Shown: positions 29,097 through 38,516, counted from the first letter of the stretch. The stretch: 64,000 bases of DNA from Actinomyces vulturis (GCF_001687305.1 NZ_KV700386.1:1-64000), one strand, 5' to 3'. Program-made: numbers and translations. Notes: generated by a model from the sequence alone, not told the origin.

Positions 29097-30491
29097 ATGA
29101 CATCCTCTTCATTACGTGACCGTATTAGCCAGAGTATGCCGCGTTATAGTGATTTGCTCTCCGAGTTTGTCGCGATTGATTCAGTTTCACAGAGCACTGC
29201 CGACCCGAGTCGAGTTGATGCCAGTGCACAGTGGGTGGCTGAACAACTTGGCGCTCGCGGTTGTGACGTGGAGATTTATCGTACGCGCACTCCAGAGGGT
29301 TCTCTTGGCCTACCCACGGTGGTAGGACACTATCCGGGCCCCGAGGGTAGTCCTCATGTGGTCCTCTACGCGCATCATGATGTGATGCCTGGAGGAGACC
29401 CGGCTGAATGGACTACTACGGAGCCGTTTACTGCTCGTGTGATCGATGGACGACTGTATGGGCGTGGAAGCGCCGATGATGGAGCTGGACTGGTTGCTCA
29501 TCTCGCTACCATCGACCATCTACTTATCGAGGGCAACGGAGAATTGCCGTGCTCTCTTACCGTGCTCAGTGAAGGAGAAGAAGAAGTTGGATCTGCCTCC
29601 TTTGAGAGTTTCCTTGAGCAGCACGGGCATCTTGTTGATGCTGATGTGCTCGTGGTGGCTGACGGTGGCAATCCCGCGCTCGGTGAGCCGGCACTGACGA
29701 CGTCGCTGCGCGGCGTCATTCAGGTATTCGTAACTGTCTCCACCATGGATCACCCTGTGCACTCAGGTATGTACGGGGGCGTAGCGTGCGATGCAGTGAC
29801 AGCGATGTGCAGGCTAGTTGCCTCCCTGCATGATGAGCACGGTAACGTGGCAATTGATGGGCTTCGTGGAGCCGTCCACCGTCAGGGCACAGTCAAGCGT
29901 GATTCTTTCAGTTGTATTGATATGAGTGAAGATACTGTTCGTGCTGATTGTGGAATTCGCGATGATGTTCCGCTCTTAGGGCAGGGGAGTGTGACCGATC
30001 GTCTCTGGTTCCAGCCCTCTATCAGCGTCATTGGTATCGACGCCGTGGACGTCGCCCATTCATCATGTACCCTTCAACCTCAGTGTCGGGCACGTTTGTC
30101 ATTGCGTACCGCGCCCGGAGAAAATACCCGTCAGGCCTATGAAGCCTTGGTTCGCCACCTGCACAACCATGCACCTTTTGGTATGCATGTTGAGGTTGAA
30201 TGTGATGAATTAGGAGCCGCTTGTCTGGTTGATGACCAGGCTCCTGCTGTTCAGGTAGCTCTCGACGCGATGACTGAAGCGTGGGGGCATCAGGCCGTGA
30301 CATTAGGGATGGGTGCATCCATCCCGTTTGTGGCTCTGTATCAAGAGAAGTTCCCTCAGGCTCAAATCCTTGTCACGGGAATTGAGGATCCTGATGCTCG
30401 TGCCCATGGGGCGGATGAGTCGATTCATCTAGGGGAACTGGAACGAATCATTCACAGCCAGTGTTTGTTGCTCAACAAATTGAGTGCTTAG
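29097..30491 (+). CDS. M20-family dipeptidase/metallopeptidase (copy 2)
   Basis: Protein of 464 residues, clearly a paralogue of the gene at 26541. Metal ligands are present in YAHHDVMPGGD, RGSADDGAG, SEGEEEVGSA and VVADGG, with a dimer-domain HSGMYGG. Probably a second cytosolic dipeptidase with different preference. It has its own ribosome-binding site (TAGGAAA) and lies 48 nt after the kinase-like gene. Ends 10 nt from the convergent solute-binding gene with no hairpin between. Confidence 0.92.
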   Translation: MTSSSLRDRISQSMPRYSDLLSEFVAIDSVSQSTADPSRVDASAQWVAEQLGARGCDVEIYRTRTPEGSLGLPTVVGHYPGPEGSPHVVLYAHHDVMPGGDPAEWTTTEPFTARVIDGRLYGRGSADDGAGLVAHLATIDHLLIEGNGELPCSLTVLSEGEEEVGSASFESFLEQHGHLVDADVLVVADGGNPALGEPALTTSLRGVIQVFVTVSTMDHPVHSGMYGGVACDAVTAMCRLVASLHDEHGNVAIDGLRGAVHRQGTVKRDSFSCIDMSEDTVRADCGIRDDVPLLGQGSVTDRLWFQPSISVIGIDAVDVAHSSCTLQPQCRARLSLRTAPGENTRQAYEALVRHLHNHAPFGMHVEVECDELGAACLVDDQAPAVQVALDAMTEAWGHQAVTLGMGASIPFVALYQEKFPQAQILVTGIEDPDARAHGADESIHLGELERIIHSQCLLLNKLSA

Positions 30492-30501
30492 GCGGTTGTT
30501 A

Positions 30502-31311
30502 TCAGCCGAACCATGTGCTGGTTAGGTTGTCCAGTGTGCCATCATTCTTTGCATCTTCAATACCCTGATTAAGAGCCTGGAGGAATGCAGGATCATCCTT
30601 GCGAACTGCAACCACGCAGGATTCAGTTCCCATGTTTTCGTCAAGAATACGGTATTTCTCTGCGCCGCGTGCTTTTGCGTAGTAGCCGAGCATCATGTAA
30701 TCGCCGGCAACGGCATCTGCGCGTCCCACTTCCAAGTCGCGAAGCGCCTTGTCGTAGGTGTCGTATAGGAGAGGCTGAGCGCCGTCAATACTGTTGAGGA
30801 AATCGGTATCGGCGGTGATGAGATCCAAAGCGGATGAACCAGCCTGTGTAGCGACTTGCTTGCCAGCAAGGTCTGCCTTGGAAGTAATATCGGAGGCCTC
30901 AAGAACCATGAAGGTTTGGTCATTGGTGAGGTACGTATCCGTAGCTGAGACTTTTTTCAGACGTTCAGGAGTGACGGTGTAGCCGCTCCAGATGGCATCA
31001 ATTTTGCCGGAAGTTAGTTCGGCTTCTTTCATCGCCCAGTCAATATTTTCCCAGCGATATTTCTTGCCGATCTGTGTAAAGACGTACTCGGCAAGGTCTA
31101 CGTCAAAGCCTTTGGTGATTCCGTTATCGTCATATCCCATCGGGACGAAGGTGTTGTCATAGCCGAGAACTACGACGTCTTTGTCCATCGCGGATTGGCT
31201 GTGCTCAACAGAATCAAGTGACGATGAGCAGGCAGACAACGACAATGCTCCAGCACTGAAGAGTCCAGAAAGCAGTAGCGCTCGTCGAGAGAGTGGGGAA
31301 GCCTTAGTCAT
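30502..31311 (-). CDS. Amino-acid-type ABC transporter solute-binding lipoprotein
   Basis: Protein of 269 residues from ATG 31311. The N-terminus has an SRRALLL signal sequence and a lipobox LSAC with lipidated C28. The rest is a family 3 solute-binding domain (YDNTFVPMGYDD, GFDVDLAEYV), specific for polar amino acids such as glutamine, arginine or cystine. No permease or ATPase gene is adjacent, so its partners must be elsewhere. A longer frame starts at 31356, but 31311 has GGAAAG upstream and fits a lipoprotein. Confidence 0.88.
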   Translation of the reverse strand: MTKASPLSRRALLLSGLFSAGALSLSACSSSLDSVEHSQSAMDKDVVVLGYDNTFVPMGYDDNGITKGFDVDLAEYVFTQIGKKYRWENIDWAMKEAELTSGKIDAIWSGYTVTPERLKKVSATDTYLTNDQTFMVLEASDITSKADLAGKQVATQAGSSALDLITADTDFLNSIDGAQPLLYDTYDKALRDLEVGRADAVAGDYMMLGYYAKARGAEKYRILDENMGTESCVVAVRKDDPAFLQALNQGIEDAKNDGTLDNLTSTWFG

Positions 31312-31352
31312 TGGTGTGGTCTTTCCGAAGAGGATAAGAAAGCGATAAAAGA

Positions 31353-31382
31353 ACATTAATGCATTAACGCGCTAATATGCAA
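31353..31382 (-). promoter_or_regulatory. Promoter with palindromic operator for the solute-binding gene
   Basis: On the minus strand TTGCAT (31377-31382) and TAATGT (31353-31358) are spaced by 18 nt. A perfect 12-bp palindrome TTAATGCATTAA (31356-31367) overlaps the -10 box, a typical repressor position. A second palindrome, ACGTTAACGT, lies at 31479-31488. Confidence 0.5.
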
Positions 31383-31542
31383 ACTGTTGGGGCTGAGGAC
31401 ATGCAAATGTTTGGGCAAAAGATGAGTGCGACAAGGTACAAATCTGCCTGCGAAATACAGTGATGAGAATGAGTAGTGACGTTAACGTAGGGCGGTAGTC
31501 AATGTGTAGACGCTAACTCTCGTGACGAGACGAGACGGCGAC

Positions 31543-32784
31543 TCAAGAAACCGTCCTAGCCTCAATCCAGACACATGTCAGGGGAGGGATCACGCGATGC
31601 TCTCCGTGACGTTTCAGTGGGTAGGAGGATGCCAGAATATTGGCACCCGCAGGCAAGGTCACATCAGAGTTTGAGGTATTAACAACAACAAGAATATTGC
31701 GGCTCAAAAACGTAAGGACCTCAGGGTTTGACCACTCGATGCCTTGAACAAAAGCCAACGGCGCACCAGGGAGTGACCATTCTTCGCGCAGGATTGCGGC
31801 GCCTTTGCAGTTAGATAATGGTGAATTGCCGATTAATTCTTGTTCTTCACTACGCTGAAGGATTAACTTCACGAAATCATGAGCATCCGCTGGACGTTCG
31901 CGGTCAAGCAATCCTGTTTCGTCACCCTGGCGGATGTAGATGGTGCCTGGCAAGGACAATGCCATCAGCTGGAGAGCACGTGAACGACGCAGACGCGTGG
32001 CCTCATCAGCCTCAAACCAACGAGGACCATGGTCAGAAATTTTATCGCCCACCAGTGCATAGGAAGGAAGAATGCGCCAGACAGGCAAAGCACCGAAACG
32101 ATCATGAAGTGATAAGGAACGTGTCAGTTGCTTAGTGATTGAGGGAGCACTCCATGAGGTGCGTACTAGCGAATCATCACGCAAGTGGTGCAGCCAGTCA
32201 TCTTCAATGTGGTGCTGGAGTGCATCAGGAAAATCGCTAGATGCGTCAGCGCCAATGATGCCATCATCAACATACTCAGCAAGTAGTGACTGCAAAATCG
32301 TCACGCGAGACGACAGGAGGTCGAGATCAGTAGCGGGGGCGACCTGAGGAGGAACAATCGTTCCTAAATCTAAGCCATCGGCCCCACAAGCTAAGAAGGC
32401 TTCAGCACGAGTCAATAGATGCTCACCTTCACGCTCCAAGCCTGTCACACAGGGAGGAGGGCCATCAGAAGAAGGATGAGTTAATGGGCTTAAAGCACCG
32501 GAAATGCGAACGATGACACGCAAACCCTGATGATGAGCGTGATCAATGAACTCAGCCATTGCCGTGGGATCAGTTTCTACATCAACTTCACTGGGGCGAA
32601 GCAAAACAGTAGAAATACCCAGGGCAGAAATATGGGGGAGGAGCTGGTCAACAGCATCAAGGTCATGGACGTTTAAAGAAGGCTGAGCAATCTCATAAAC
32701 CAGACCATCGCGCCACCACTCAGACGGAGTGGGATCGTTACGGTGCACCAGCGTGGTGGTTGTTGCCAAACTGGGCACCTCCAA
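31543..32784 (-). CDS. GH13 alpha-amylase-like protein lacking catalytic motifs
   Basis: Protein of 413 residues from a TTG start. WWRDGLVYEI, LGISTVLLRP, GADGLDLG (135-141 region) and LPGTIYIRQGDETGL (279-292) follow alpha-glucosidase/trehalose-synthase GH13 proteins in order. Key residues are lost: the region I D-x-V-x-N-H is RISGAL, and the nucleophile motif DGFRxD is DGLDLG, removing the Arg and Asp; the N-H-D of region IV is also absent. It is shorter than active relatives (usually over 530). Likely a non-catalytic member or binding protein. GTG 32778 and TTG 32769 (GGAGG 8 nt upstream) are alternative starts. Confidence 0.7.
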   Translation of the reverse strand: MEVPSLATTTTLVHRNDPTPSEWWRDGLVYEIAQPSLNVHDLDAVDQLLPHISALGISTVLLRPSEVDVETDPTAMAEFIDHAHHQGLRVIVRISGALSPLTHPSSDGPPPCVTGLEREGEHLLTRAEAFLACGADGLDLGTIVPPQVAPATDLDLLSSRVTILQSLLAEYVDDGIIGADASSDFPDALQHHIEDDWLHHLRDDSLVRTSWSAPSITKQLTRSLSLHDRFGALPVWRILPSYALVGDKISDHGPRWFEADEATRLRRSRALQLMALSLPGTIYIRQGDETGLLDRERPADAHDFVKLILQRSEEQELIGNSPLSNCKGAAILREEWSLPGAPLAFVQGIEWSNPEVLTFLSRNILVVVNTSNSDVTLPAGANILASSYPLKRHGEHRVIPPLTCVWIEARTVS

Positions 32785-32979
32785 TATCAGTAGTCAACGC
32801 GGGCGCTGTGTAGTCATCAACCGCTATTGGGGCGGTATCGGGCAGCACCCGTTCATCCTAACCGGTTTTAGCAGACCTCAGGGTGAATACTAAGGTCCCG
32901 TTTCTCTCTACAGAGGGCAAGAGATACCTCACACTCTATTTTTCCAACAGCCTGTCTGCCACTTGTGCCCACCCTACGG

Positions 32980-32993
32980 TACTGTGTCAATTA
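32980..32993 (+). promoter_or_regulatory. -10 box for probably leaderless dgt
   Basis: TACTGT at 32980-32985 ends 7 nt before the ATG at 32993; no ribosome-binding site precedes it. Confidence 0.5.
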
Positions 32994-34267
32994 TGGGAGC
33001 GCAGACCTATGGCTATAACCAGGAATCCACGGAACGGTGGGTTCCCGAGACTGGAAAGAATCCACAACGTACGCCTTTCGAACGGGACCGTGCCAGAGTT
33101 TTGCACTCTTCAGCCCTGCGCAGACTCGGCGCAAAAACCCAAGTCTTGGGTCCGGCGTCGGATGACTTTGTACGTACCCGACTCACTCACTCTCTTGAAG
33201 TGGCCCAAGTGGGGCGCGCGTTAGCCAGCGCCCTGGGGTGCGACCCTGATGTAGTGGATGCCGCATGCCTGAGTCACGATCTTGGTCACCCGCCTTACGG
33301 GCACAACGGTGAGAATGCACTTAATACTGTTGCCGCATCTATCGGTGGATTTGAAGGTAATGCCCAAACATTCCGCATCCTGACTCGTCTTGAGCCCAAA
33401 ACACTCGATTCTCAAGGCGATTGTGTTGGTCTGAACCTTACTCGAGCATGTCTTGACGCCGTGGCCAAATACCCCTGGCAGCAAGCCACAGATCCACAGT
33501 CCCCCCATCATCGAAAATTCGGCTGTTACACAGATGATGAACCCATTTTTTCATGGATGCGCCAAGGTAAGCCCGCCGATTTGCCTGCAAGCGCACGGTG
33601 CCTGGAAGCGGACATCATGGACGTATCAGACGATGTGGGTTATTCAGTCCATGATGTGGAGGACGCGATTGCGTTAGGTCGAATGAATCCCATTGCCGCT
33701 GACGATGACAAAGAACGTGACGCACTTCTCGATGAAGTGATCGCCTGGTACAAACCCTCCGTTAGCCGCGACGAATTGGGACAAGCGTGGGAGCGCCTGC
33801 GCACTTCAACCATGTGGCTCACCAGTTATGACGGCTCACGTGCTAGCCAGGCCGCATTAAAAACCTTCACTTCTGATCTCATCGGTCGCTTTGTGAAAGC
33901 CGTTGCGCAGTCCACTCGAGCTGTAGCTGGGAATGAACCGCTCGGTCGATACAACGCCTCACTCGTGATTAGTAGGGAAACCGCAGCGGAAATACTTCTG
34001 CTCAAGGGGTGCGCTGTGCGCTATGTGATGGCTCCGCGTGAACATGAGCCGGTGTACCTGCGTCAGCGTACCGTTATTTTTGATTTAGCGGATGCTTTAA
34101 TGGAACAGGGACCGGCAGCGCTCGATGCTGCTTTCGCTGAGGATTGGCAACGCTGTTCAACGGATGATGAGAAACTCCGTGTGGTAGTAGACCAGATTGC
34201 TTCATTGACTGATACCAGTGCACGTCAATGGCACGCACGCCTGTGCGGAATGTTTTCCGAACTATAA
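32993..34267 (+). CDS. dgt: dGTPase-like deoxynucleotide triphosphohydrolase
   Basis: Protein of 424 residues. HD-domain metal ligands H66 (RTRLTHSLEV), H95-D96 (CLSHDLGHPPYGHNGE) are intact, with a later DISDDVGYSVHD-type segment (MDVSDDVGYSVHDVEDA). The family removes triphosphate from dNTPs. It precedes dnaG, the common actinobacterial order (as in Rv2344c-Rv2343c). An upstream GTG at 32963 is in frame, but ATG 32993 with its -10 box is better. Confidence 0.93.
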   Translation: MGAQTYGYNQESTERWVPETGKNPQRTPFERDRARVLHSSALRRLGAKTQVLGPASDDFVRTRLTHSLEVAQVGRALASALGCDPDVVDAACLSHDLGHPPYGHNGENALNTVAASIGGFEGNAQTFRILTRLEPKTLDSQGDCVGLNLTRACLDAVAKYPWQQATDPQSPHHRKFGCYTDDEPIFSWMRQGKPADLPASARCLEADIMDVSDDVGYSVHDVEDAIALGRMNPIAADDDKERDALLDEVIAWYKPSVSRDELGQAWERLRTSTMWLTSYDGSRASQAALKTFTSDLIGRFVKAVAQSTRAVAGNEPLGRYNASLVISRETAAEILLLKGCAVRYVMAPREHEPVYLRQRTVIFDLADALMEQGPAALDAAFAEDWQRCSTDDEKLRVVVDQIASLTDTSARQWHARLCGMFSEL

Positions 34268-34355
34268 AGGTTTATGTCTTAACCAAAGAGTTGCCAGGAG
34301 CGGTAACTTTGCTCTTGATAATCTGGGAACGTATTCGTTGATGAATGCCTACGGT

Positions 34356-34368
34356 TAAGATGTGAGCG
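34356..34368 (+). promoter_or_regulatory. -10 box for probably leaderless dnaG
   Basis: TAAGAT at 34356-34361 ends 6 nt before the GTG at 34368, which gives an N-terminus (AGRIKREDI) that aligns directly with mycobacterial primase. Confidence 0.5.
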
Positions 34369-36449
34369 TGGCGGGACGAATCAAACGTGAAGACATTGAC
34401 ACCGTACGTGAACGCGCCAGTATCGAACAGATCGTCGGCGAACACGTCACCTTAAAGCCTGCTGGTGTCGGGGCACTGAAAGGTCTGTGCCCTTTTCACG
34501 ATGAACGCACCCCCTCTTTCCACGTCCGCCCTCACATGGGCTTATGGCATTGCTTCGGCTGTGGTGACGGCGGGGACGTTGTTAGTTTTGTTCAGCGCAT
34601 CAACCACATGAGTTTTGTGGAAGCCGTCGAATACCTCGCCACCAAAACCGGTATTCAACTGCGCTACGAAGAAGGTGGCGCCATGCATCAAGGCGTGGAC
34701 GTGGGAACACGTCAACGTCTCATGGACGCTAACCGCATGGCAGAAACTTGGTTTCAGAAAAACCTTGCTGGTCCTCAAGCGCAAGCAGGTCGCGATTTCC
34801 TCACTGGGCGAGGATTCGATCGATCCAATGCCGAGTATTTTGGTGTGGGTTATGCCCTTCCCGGATGGGACAATCTCACTAAATACCTGCGTTCTCAGGG
34901 CTTCACAGACTCAGAACTCGTTGACAGTGGCCTGTGTACCCAAGGAAACCGTGGAATCTATGACCGTTTCCGTGACCGTCTCATCTGGCCTATTCGCGAC
35001 GTCACGGGTGCAACCGTAGGTTTCGGGGCACGCAAACTCTCCGACGACGACCAAGGCCCTAAATACCTCAACACTCCCGAGACTGCTGTCTACAAAAAAT
35101 CCACTGTTCTCTACGGTCTGGATTTGGCAAAGAAAGATATTGCCTCCACCAAACGCGTCGTGGTGGTTGAGGGCTACACAGACGTAATGGCAGCACACCT
35201 GTCCGGTATCACCACCGCCGTAGCGACATGCGGGACCGCTTTCGGTGAAGGTCACGTGCGTATCGTGCGTCGTTTACTGGGGGACAGTGCCAACCCAGCG
35301 GCAGGGCTCATGCTTGGCGGAGGTAGCCACACCCATGGCGGTGAAGTGATTTTCACTTTCGACGGTGATGCTGCCGGCCAAAAAGCAGCCCTACGTGCCT
35401 TTGGAGAAGATCAGCACTTTGCCGCTCAAACTTTTGTGGCGGTTGAGTCAAGTGGCATGGATCCCTGTGAAGTGCGCATGGCTCGAGGTCCGCAAGGAGT
35501 GGTAGATCTTGTTGAAGGTCGTAAGCCACTCTTCGAATTCGTCATTAAATCGACCCTCAATAGCGTGGACCTGTTTACTCCTGAAGGGCGTGTTGCAGGT
35601 TTACGTGCCGCTGCTCCCGTCGTGGCTCACATTCGCGACGTCGCACTGCGTCGTGAGTACACCCGTTCCCTGGCAGGATGGTTGGGAATGCCTGAGGCGG
35701 ATGTACGTCAAGAAGTTCAGCGCGCAACCTCCTCACGTAGAACAGGGCAGGGCAATTCTGCTGACAGCGCTCGCGGTTCTCACTACGCACAGCAAGGTTC
35801 TCAACGTCCTTCGTATAACCAACAGCCCCCTCAAGGTCAGATGAACTCGCCGTACAGTCAGTACGCACAGCAAGCGCCGCAGGCAGATGGTCCTCAGATA
35901 CCATCCCAGCGTCCAGCAATTACTGATCCGGTGACAAAATTGGAACGTCAAGCCCTTGAGGTGATTCTCCAGATGCCAGTGATTGCTTCCGCAGCGGCAG
36001 TCGATGACTTGGACCCGGCTGTTTTTTCTCTCCCCATGCATCGTGCGATTTTTGAAGCCATTTTGGCTGCTGGTGGTGTGCAAGCGTGTATAGATCGTCT
36101 GCAAACTCTTCAGCGTAATCGTGCCCAAAGCCCTGATCTGACCGCGATGGCTACCGCGGCATGGCTGGAAGATGTGCGTGAGGGTGCTGTAGATATGGTG
36201 GGCGCGGCTATCACGGAACTGGCTGTGGTGCCCTTGCCTTTGGCTGAGGGGCAGAAAGGCGCTGAGTCTGCTTATGCAAGGGGAGTGCTTAAGTCCATGA
36301 CTCAGATGGCGCTTACTAAGCAGTTGGCGCAACTGCGTTCCGAACATCGGCGGATGACTCCTTCAGATCCCGAGTATCGCGAAACATTCCAGAAGATTGT
36401 GGATCTGGAGAGCCGGCGTCAGCAGATGAAGTACGAAGATTTATTGTAA
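34368..36449 (+). CDS. dnaG: DNA primase
   Basis: Protein of 693 residues. The zinc ribbon is C41, H44, C62, C65 (LCPFH...WHCFGC). The TOPRIM core has VVVEGYTDVMA and FTFDGDAAGQ. A Gln/Ser/Pro-rich linker (about 450-515) precedes a C-terminal helicase-binding domain. An insert of about 15 residues (PAAGLMLGGGSHTH) sits before the second TOPRIM motif. GTG 34368 is preferred over GTG 34362. It makes RNA primers for replication. Confidence 0.96.
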   Translation: MAGRIKREDIDTVRERASIEQIVGEHVTLKPAGVGALKGLCPFHDERTPSFHVRPHMGLWHCFGCGDGGDVVSFVQRINHMSFVEAVEYLATKTGIQLRYEEGGAMHQGVDVGTRQRLMDANRMAETWFQKNLAGPQAQAGRDFLTGRGFDRSNAEYFGVGYALPGWDNLTKYLRSQGFTDSELVDSGLCTQGNRGIYDRFRDRLIWPIRDVTGATVGFGARKLSDDDQGPKYLNTPETAVYKKSTVLYGLDLAKKDIASTKRVVVVEGYTDVMAAHLSGITTAVATCGTAFGEGHVRIVRRLLGDSANPAAGLMLGGGSHTHGGEVIFTFDGDAAGQKAALRAFGEDQHFAAQTFVAVESSGMDPCEVRMARGPQGVVDLVEGRKPLFEFVIKSTLNSVDLFTPEGRVAGLRAAAPVVAHIRDVALRREYTRSLAGWLGMPEADVRQEVQRATSSRRTGQGNSADSARGSHYAQQGSQRPSYNQQPPQGQMNSPYSQYAQQAPQADGPQIPSQRPAITDPVTKLERQALEVILQMPVIASAAAVDDLDPAVFSLPMHRAIFEAILAAGGVQACIDRLQTLQRNRAQSPDLTAMATAAWLEDVREGAVDMVGAAITELAVVPLPLAEGQKGAESAYARGVLKSMTQMALTKQLAQLRSEHRRMTPSDPEYRETFQKIVDLESRRQQMKYEDLL

Positions 36450-36496
36450 GGCTCGTCACAAATCGGTGGACTGTTGGAAATAAGCCAAAAACTCGA

Positions 36497-36526
36497 TTCG
36501 ACACAGCAAGGGTCTTCTTGTTAGAG
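36497..36526 (+). promoter_or_regulatory. Probable promoter of tRNA-Asn
   Basis: TTCGAC (36497-36502) and TTAGAG (36521-36526) with 18-nt spacing lie about 24 nt before the tRNA. Confidence 0.45.
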
Positions 36527-36549
36527 TTCCACTCGCGTCAACGCGCAAT

Positions 36550-36624
<75 letters not shown>

Positions 36625-36629
36625 AACGG

Positions 36630-36655
36630 TCCTCTGGCTTGCCAGAGGATTTTTT
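36630..36655 (+). terminator. Terminator after tRNA-Asn
   Basis: A 9-bp stem TCCTCTGGC/GCCAGAGGA with a 2-nt spacer is followed by six T residues. Confidence 0.88.
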
Positions 36656-36745
36656 GTATATATTGAAGGTGATTTCGATGGTGTCTTGCTCCTTTATCGG
36701 TTTGAAGTTGGATAGTGGATACTGTCATTGCAGGAATGGTGGCGT

Positions 36746-37903
36746 ATGCTGAAAAAAGTCGTATTCGCGAATCTTAATTTAGGTAACTTTGGTGGAATTC
36801 ACACGGTTCTCGAAGGTTTAGCCACGGAGTTCTCTGCTCGGGGAATAGAGATCGACTATATCTCTGTGAATCCTGTTGTTCGAATGCCAAGTGTTCCGGG
36901 TAATGTTTTTCAGATCAATAAATTTGAGAATTTTACGACTGATCATCGATTGGCTAAGAGCTTTCCGGGACTGTTCGGAATTAAGTTAAAAGCAAAGTCA
37001 GTTTTAACGCCGTTTTGGCGTTTTTGGAGAAATAAGAGGCTTCTTAAGTATTTTGCAAATCTAAATGAAGAAACTTTGGTTATCTTTATGGAGCCTCAGC
37101 CGGGCGATCTTCTTTACCGTGCGGGATACAAAAAAAATGATTCCCCCGCCTATCTACATTCACAGTTCCATCAAAGTTTTTATGGCCTTCAATGCTGGGG
37201 GCAAGAAAAAGAATTGAAAAATTCTGTCACTATCTCTAATACCTTTAGTGTCTTGTCAGTTGGCGATGTTCAGGAGTTCTCAAATTTTCTTTCAATCGAG
37301 CCTCTCGTATTGGAGAATCCTCTCCGTATCCCACTGACATCTTCTCCGTACAACCGTTTTAGTAAGGACATTATTTTTCTTGGCCGTTTAGCGCCTGAGA
37401 AGAACGTTGATTCGGTGATTCGTGCTTTCGCAACAATTAAGGATAATTTTCCTGATTGGAATCTTCGGATTTATGGTACAGGTGTTGATGAAGAGAAGAT
37501 AAGGGATTTATGTGAAAAATTTGGAGATCAGGTAGTTTTTGAGGGAGAAACAAACGATATTGTAAAAGTTCTCGATTCCGCTGCTTTTATGTGTTTGTTC
37601 TCATCGTTTGAGGGGGCGCCAATGGTTCTGCTTGAAGCATCGGCTCGTAGAGTTCCTTCGCTAGTTCGCCCGTGTTCGCCAGCGGTCTCGGCTTTTATCC
37701 AAGATGGTGGGATAAATGCGGGTGACTCTGAAGATAGTCTAGCTGATGCGATGGCTAAAATGATCCAAGATGTTCGATTAAGAGAAGAGATCGCTGATCG
37801 GAGTCATGCATGGGTTTCCCAATCAACGCCTCAACTTGTTGTCGACCGCTGGATTGAAATGTTTGAGGCGGGGCAATTTTCGAGGTTAGCAGGAGACTAT
37901 TGA
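36746..37903 (+). CDS. GT4-family glycosyltransferase, AT-rich, probably acquired
   Basis: Protein of 385 residues with GT-B fold. It begins KKVVFANLNLGNFGGIH; the C-terminal half has FLGRLAPEKN and FEGAPMVLLEASA, the donor-binding E-x7-E-like motif. It probably adds a sugar to a cell-surface polymer or lipid; substrate unknown. The gene is visibly poorer in GC than its neighbours, with many AAA, TTT, ATT and GAA codons. It stands alone between the tRNA-Asn terminator and def, a classic insertion site. ATG 36746 is preferred over the in-frame start at 36728. Confidence 0.85.
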   Translation: MLKKVVFANLNLGNFGGIHTVLEGLATEFSARGIEIDYISVNPVVRMPSVPGNVFQINKFENFTTDHRLAKSFPGLFGIKLKAKSVLTPFWRFWRNKRLLKYFANLNEETLVIFMEPQPGDLLYRAGYKKNDSPAYLHSQFHQSFYGLQCWGQEKELKNSVTISNTFSVLSVGDVQEFSNFLSIEPLVLENPLRIPLTSSPYNRFSKDIIFLGRLAPEKNVDSVIRAFATIKDNFPDWNLRIYGTGVDEEKIRDLCEKFGDQVVFEGETNDIVKVLDSAAFMCLFSSFEGAPMVLLEASARRVPSLVRPCSPAVSAFIQDGGINAGDSEDSLADAMAKMIQDVRLREEIADRSHAWVSQSTPQLVVDRWIEMFEAGQFSRLAGDY

Positions 37904-38003
37904 TACTAAATTGATAATCCACTTTTCTTTTGTGTAATCGGTCCTAGTGGTATGTTCATTTATTTAATTCTCTTTACTGTGGGCTTCGTGAGAAGATAGG
38001 GCC

Positions 38004-38495
38004 ATGGCTTATCGCGACATTCGAATCATTGGTGACCCGGTACTGCGCACCCCCTGTGAGTGGATTACTGACATTGACGACACAGTGAAGTCTCTTGTGG
38101 AAGATCTCCTGGAAAATGTCGATCAGGACGGTCGTGCTGGACTCGCTGCAAATCAGATCGGTGTAAGTTTGCGAGCCTTCTCCTGGAATATCGACGGAGA
38201 CATCGGCTACGTCCTCAACCCCCGCCTTGTTGAAGCCGACATGGAGGAATATCAGGATGGTGACGAAGGCTGCTTGAGTGTTCCGGGCCTTTGGTTCCCC
38301 ACCGAGCGCGCCTGGTACGCCCGCGTTGAAGGCATCAACCTTGATGGCAAAGAAATTGTGGTCGAAGGTGAAGAACTTATGGCCCGTTGCCTTCAGCATG
38401 AGACCGACCACCTCGAAGGTCACCTCTACCTCGATCGACTCGATCGAAAGACACGCGCTAAGGCCATGAAGGAACTGCGCGCACAGGGACTCTGA
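38004..38495 (+). CDS. def: Peptide deformylase
   Basis: Protein of 163 residues. All three motifs are present: GLAANQIG (46-53), EGCLSVP with metal ligand C90, and QHETDHLEG with H132, catalytic E133 and H136. It removes the N-formyl group from nascent proteins; methionine aminopeptidase (54761) acts next. Confidence 0.96.
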   Translation: MAYRDIRIIGDPVLRTPCEWITDIDDTVKSLVEDLLENVDQDGRAGLAANQIGVSLRAFSWNIDGDIGYVLNPRLVEADMEEYQDGDEGCLSVPGLWFPTERAWYARVEGINLDGKEIVVEGEELMARCLQHETDHLEGHLYLDRLDRKTRAKAMKELRAQGL

Positions 38496-38516
38496 ACCCA
38501 CCAATACTGCAAGTAT

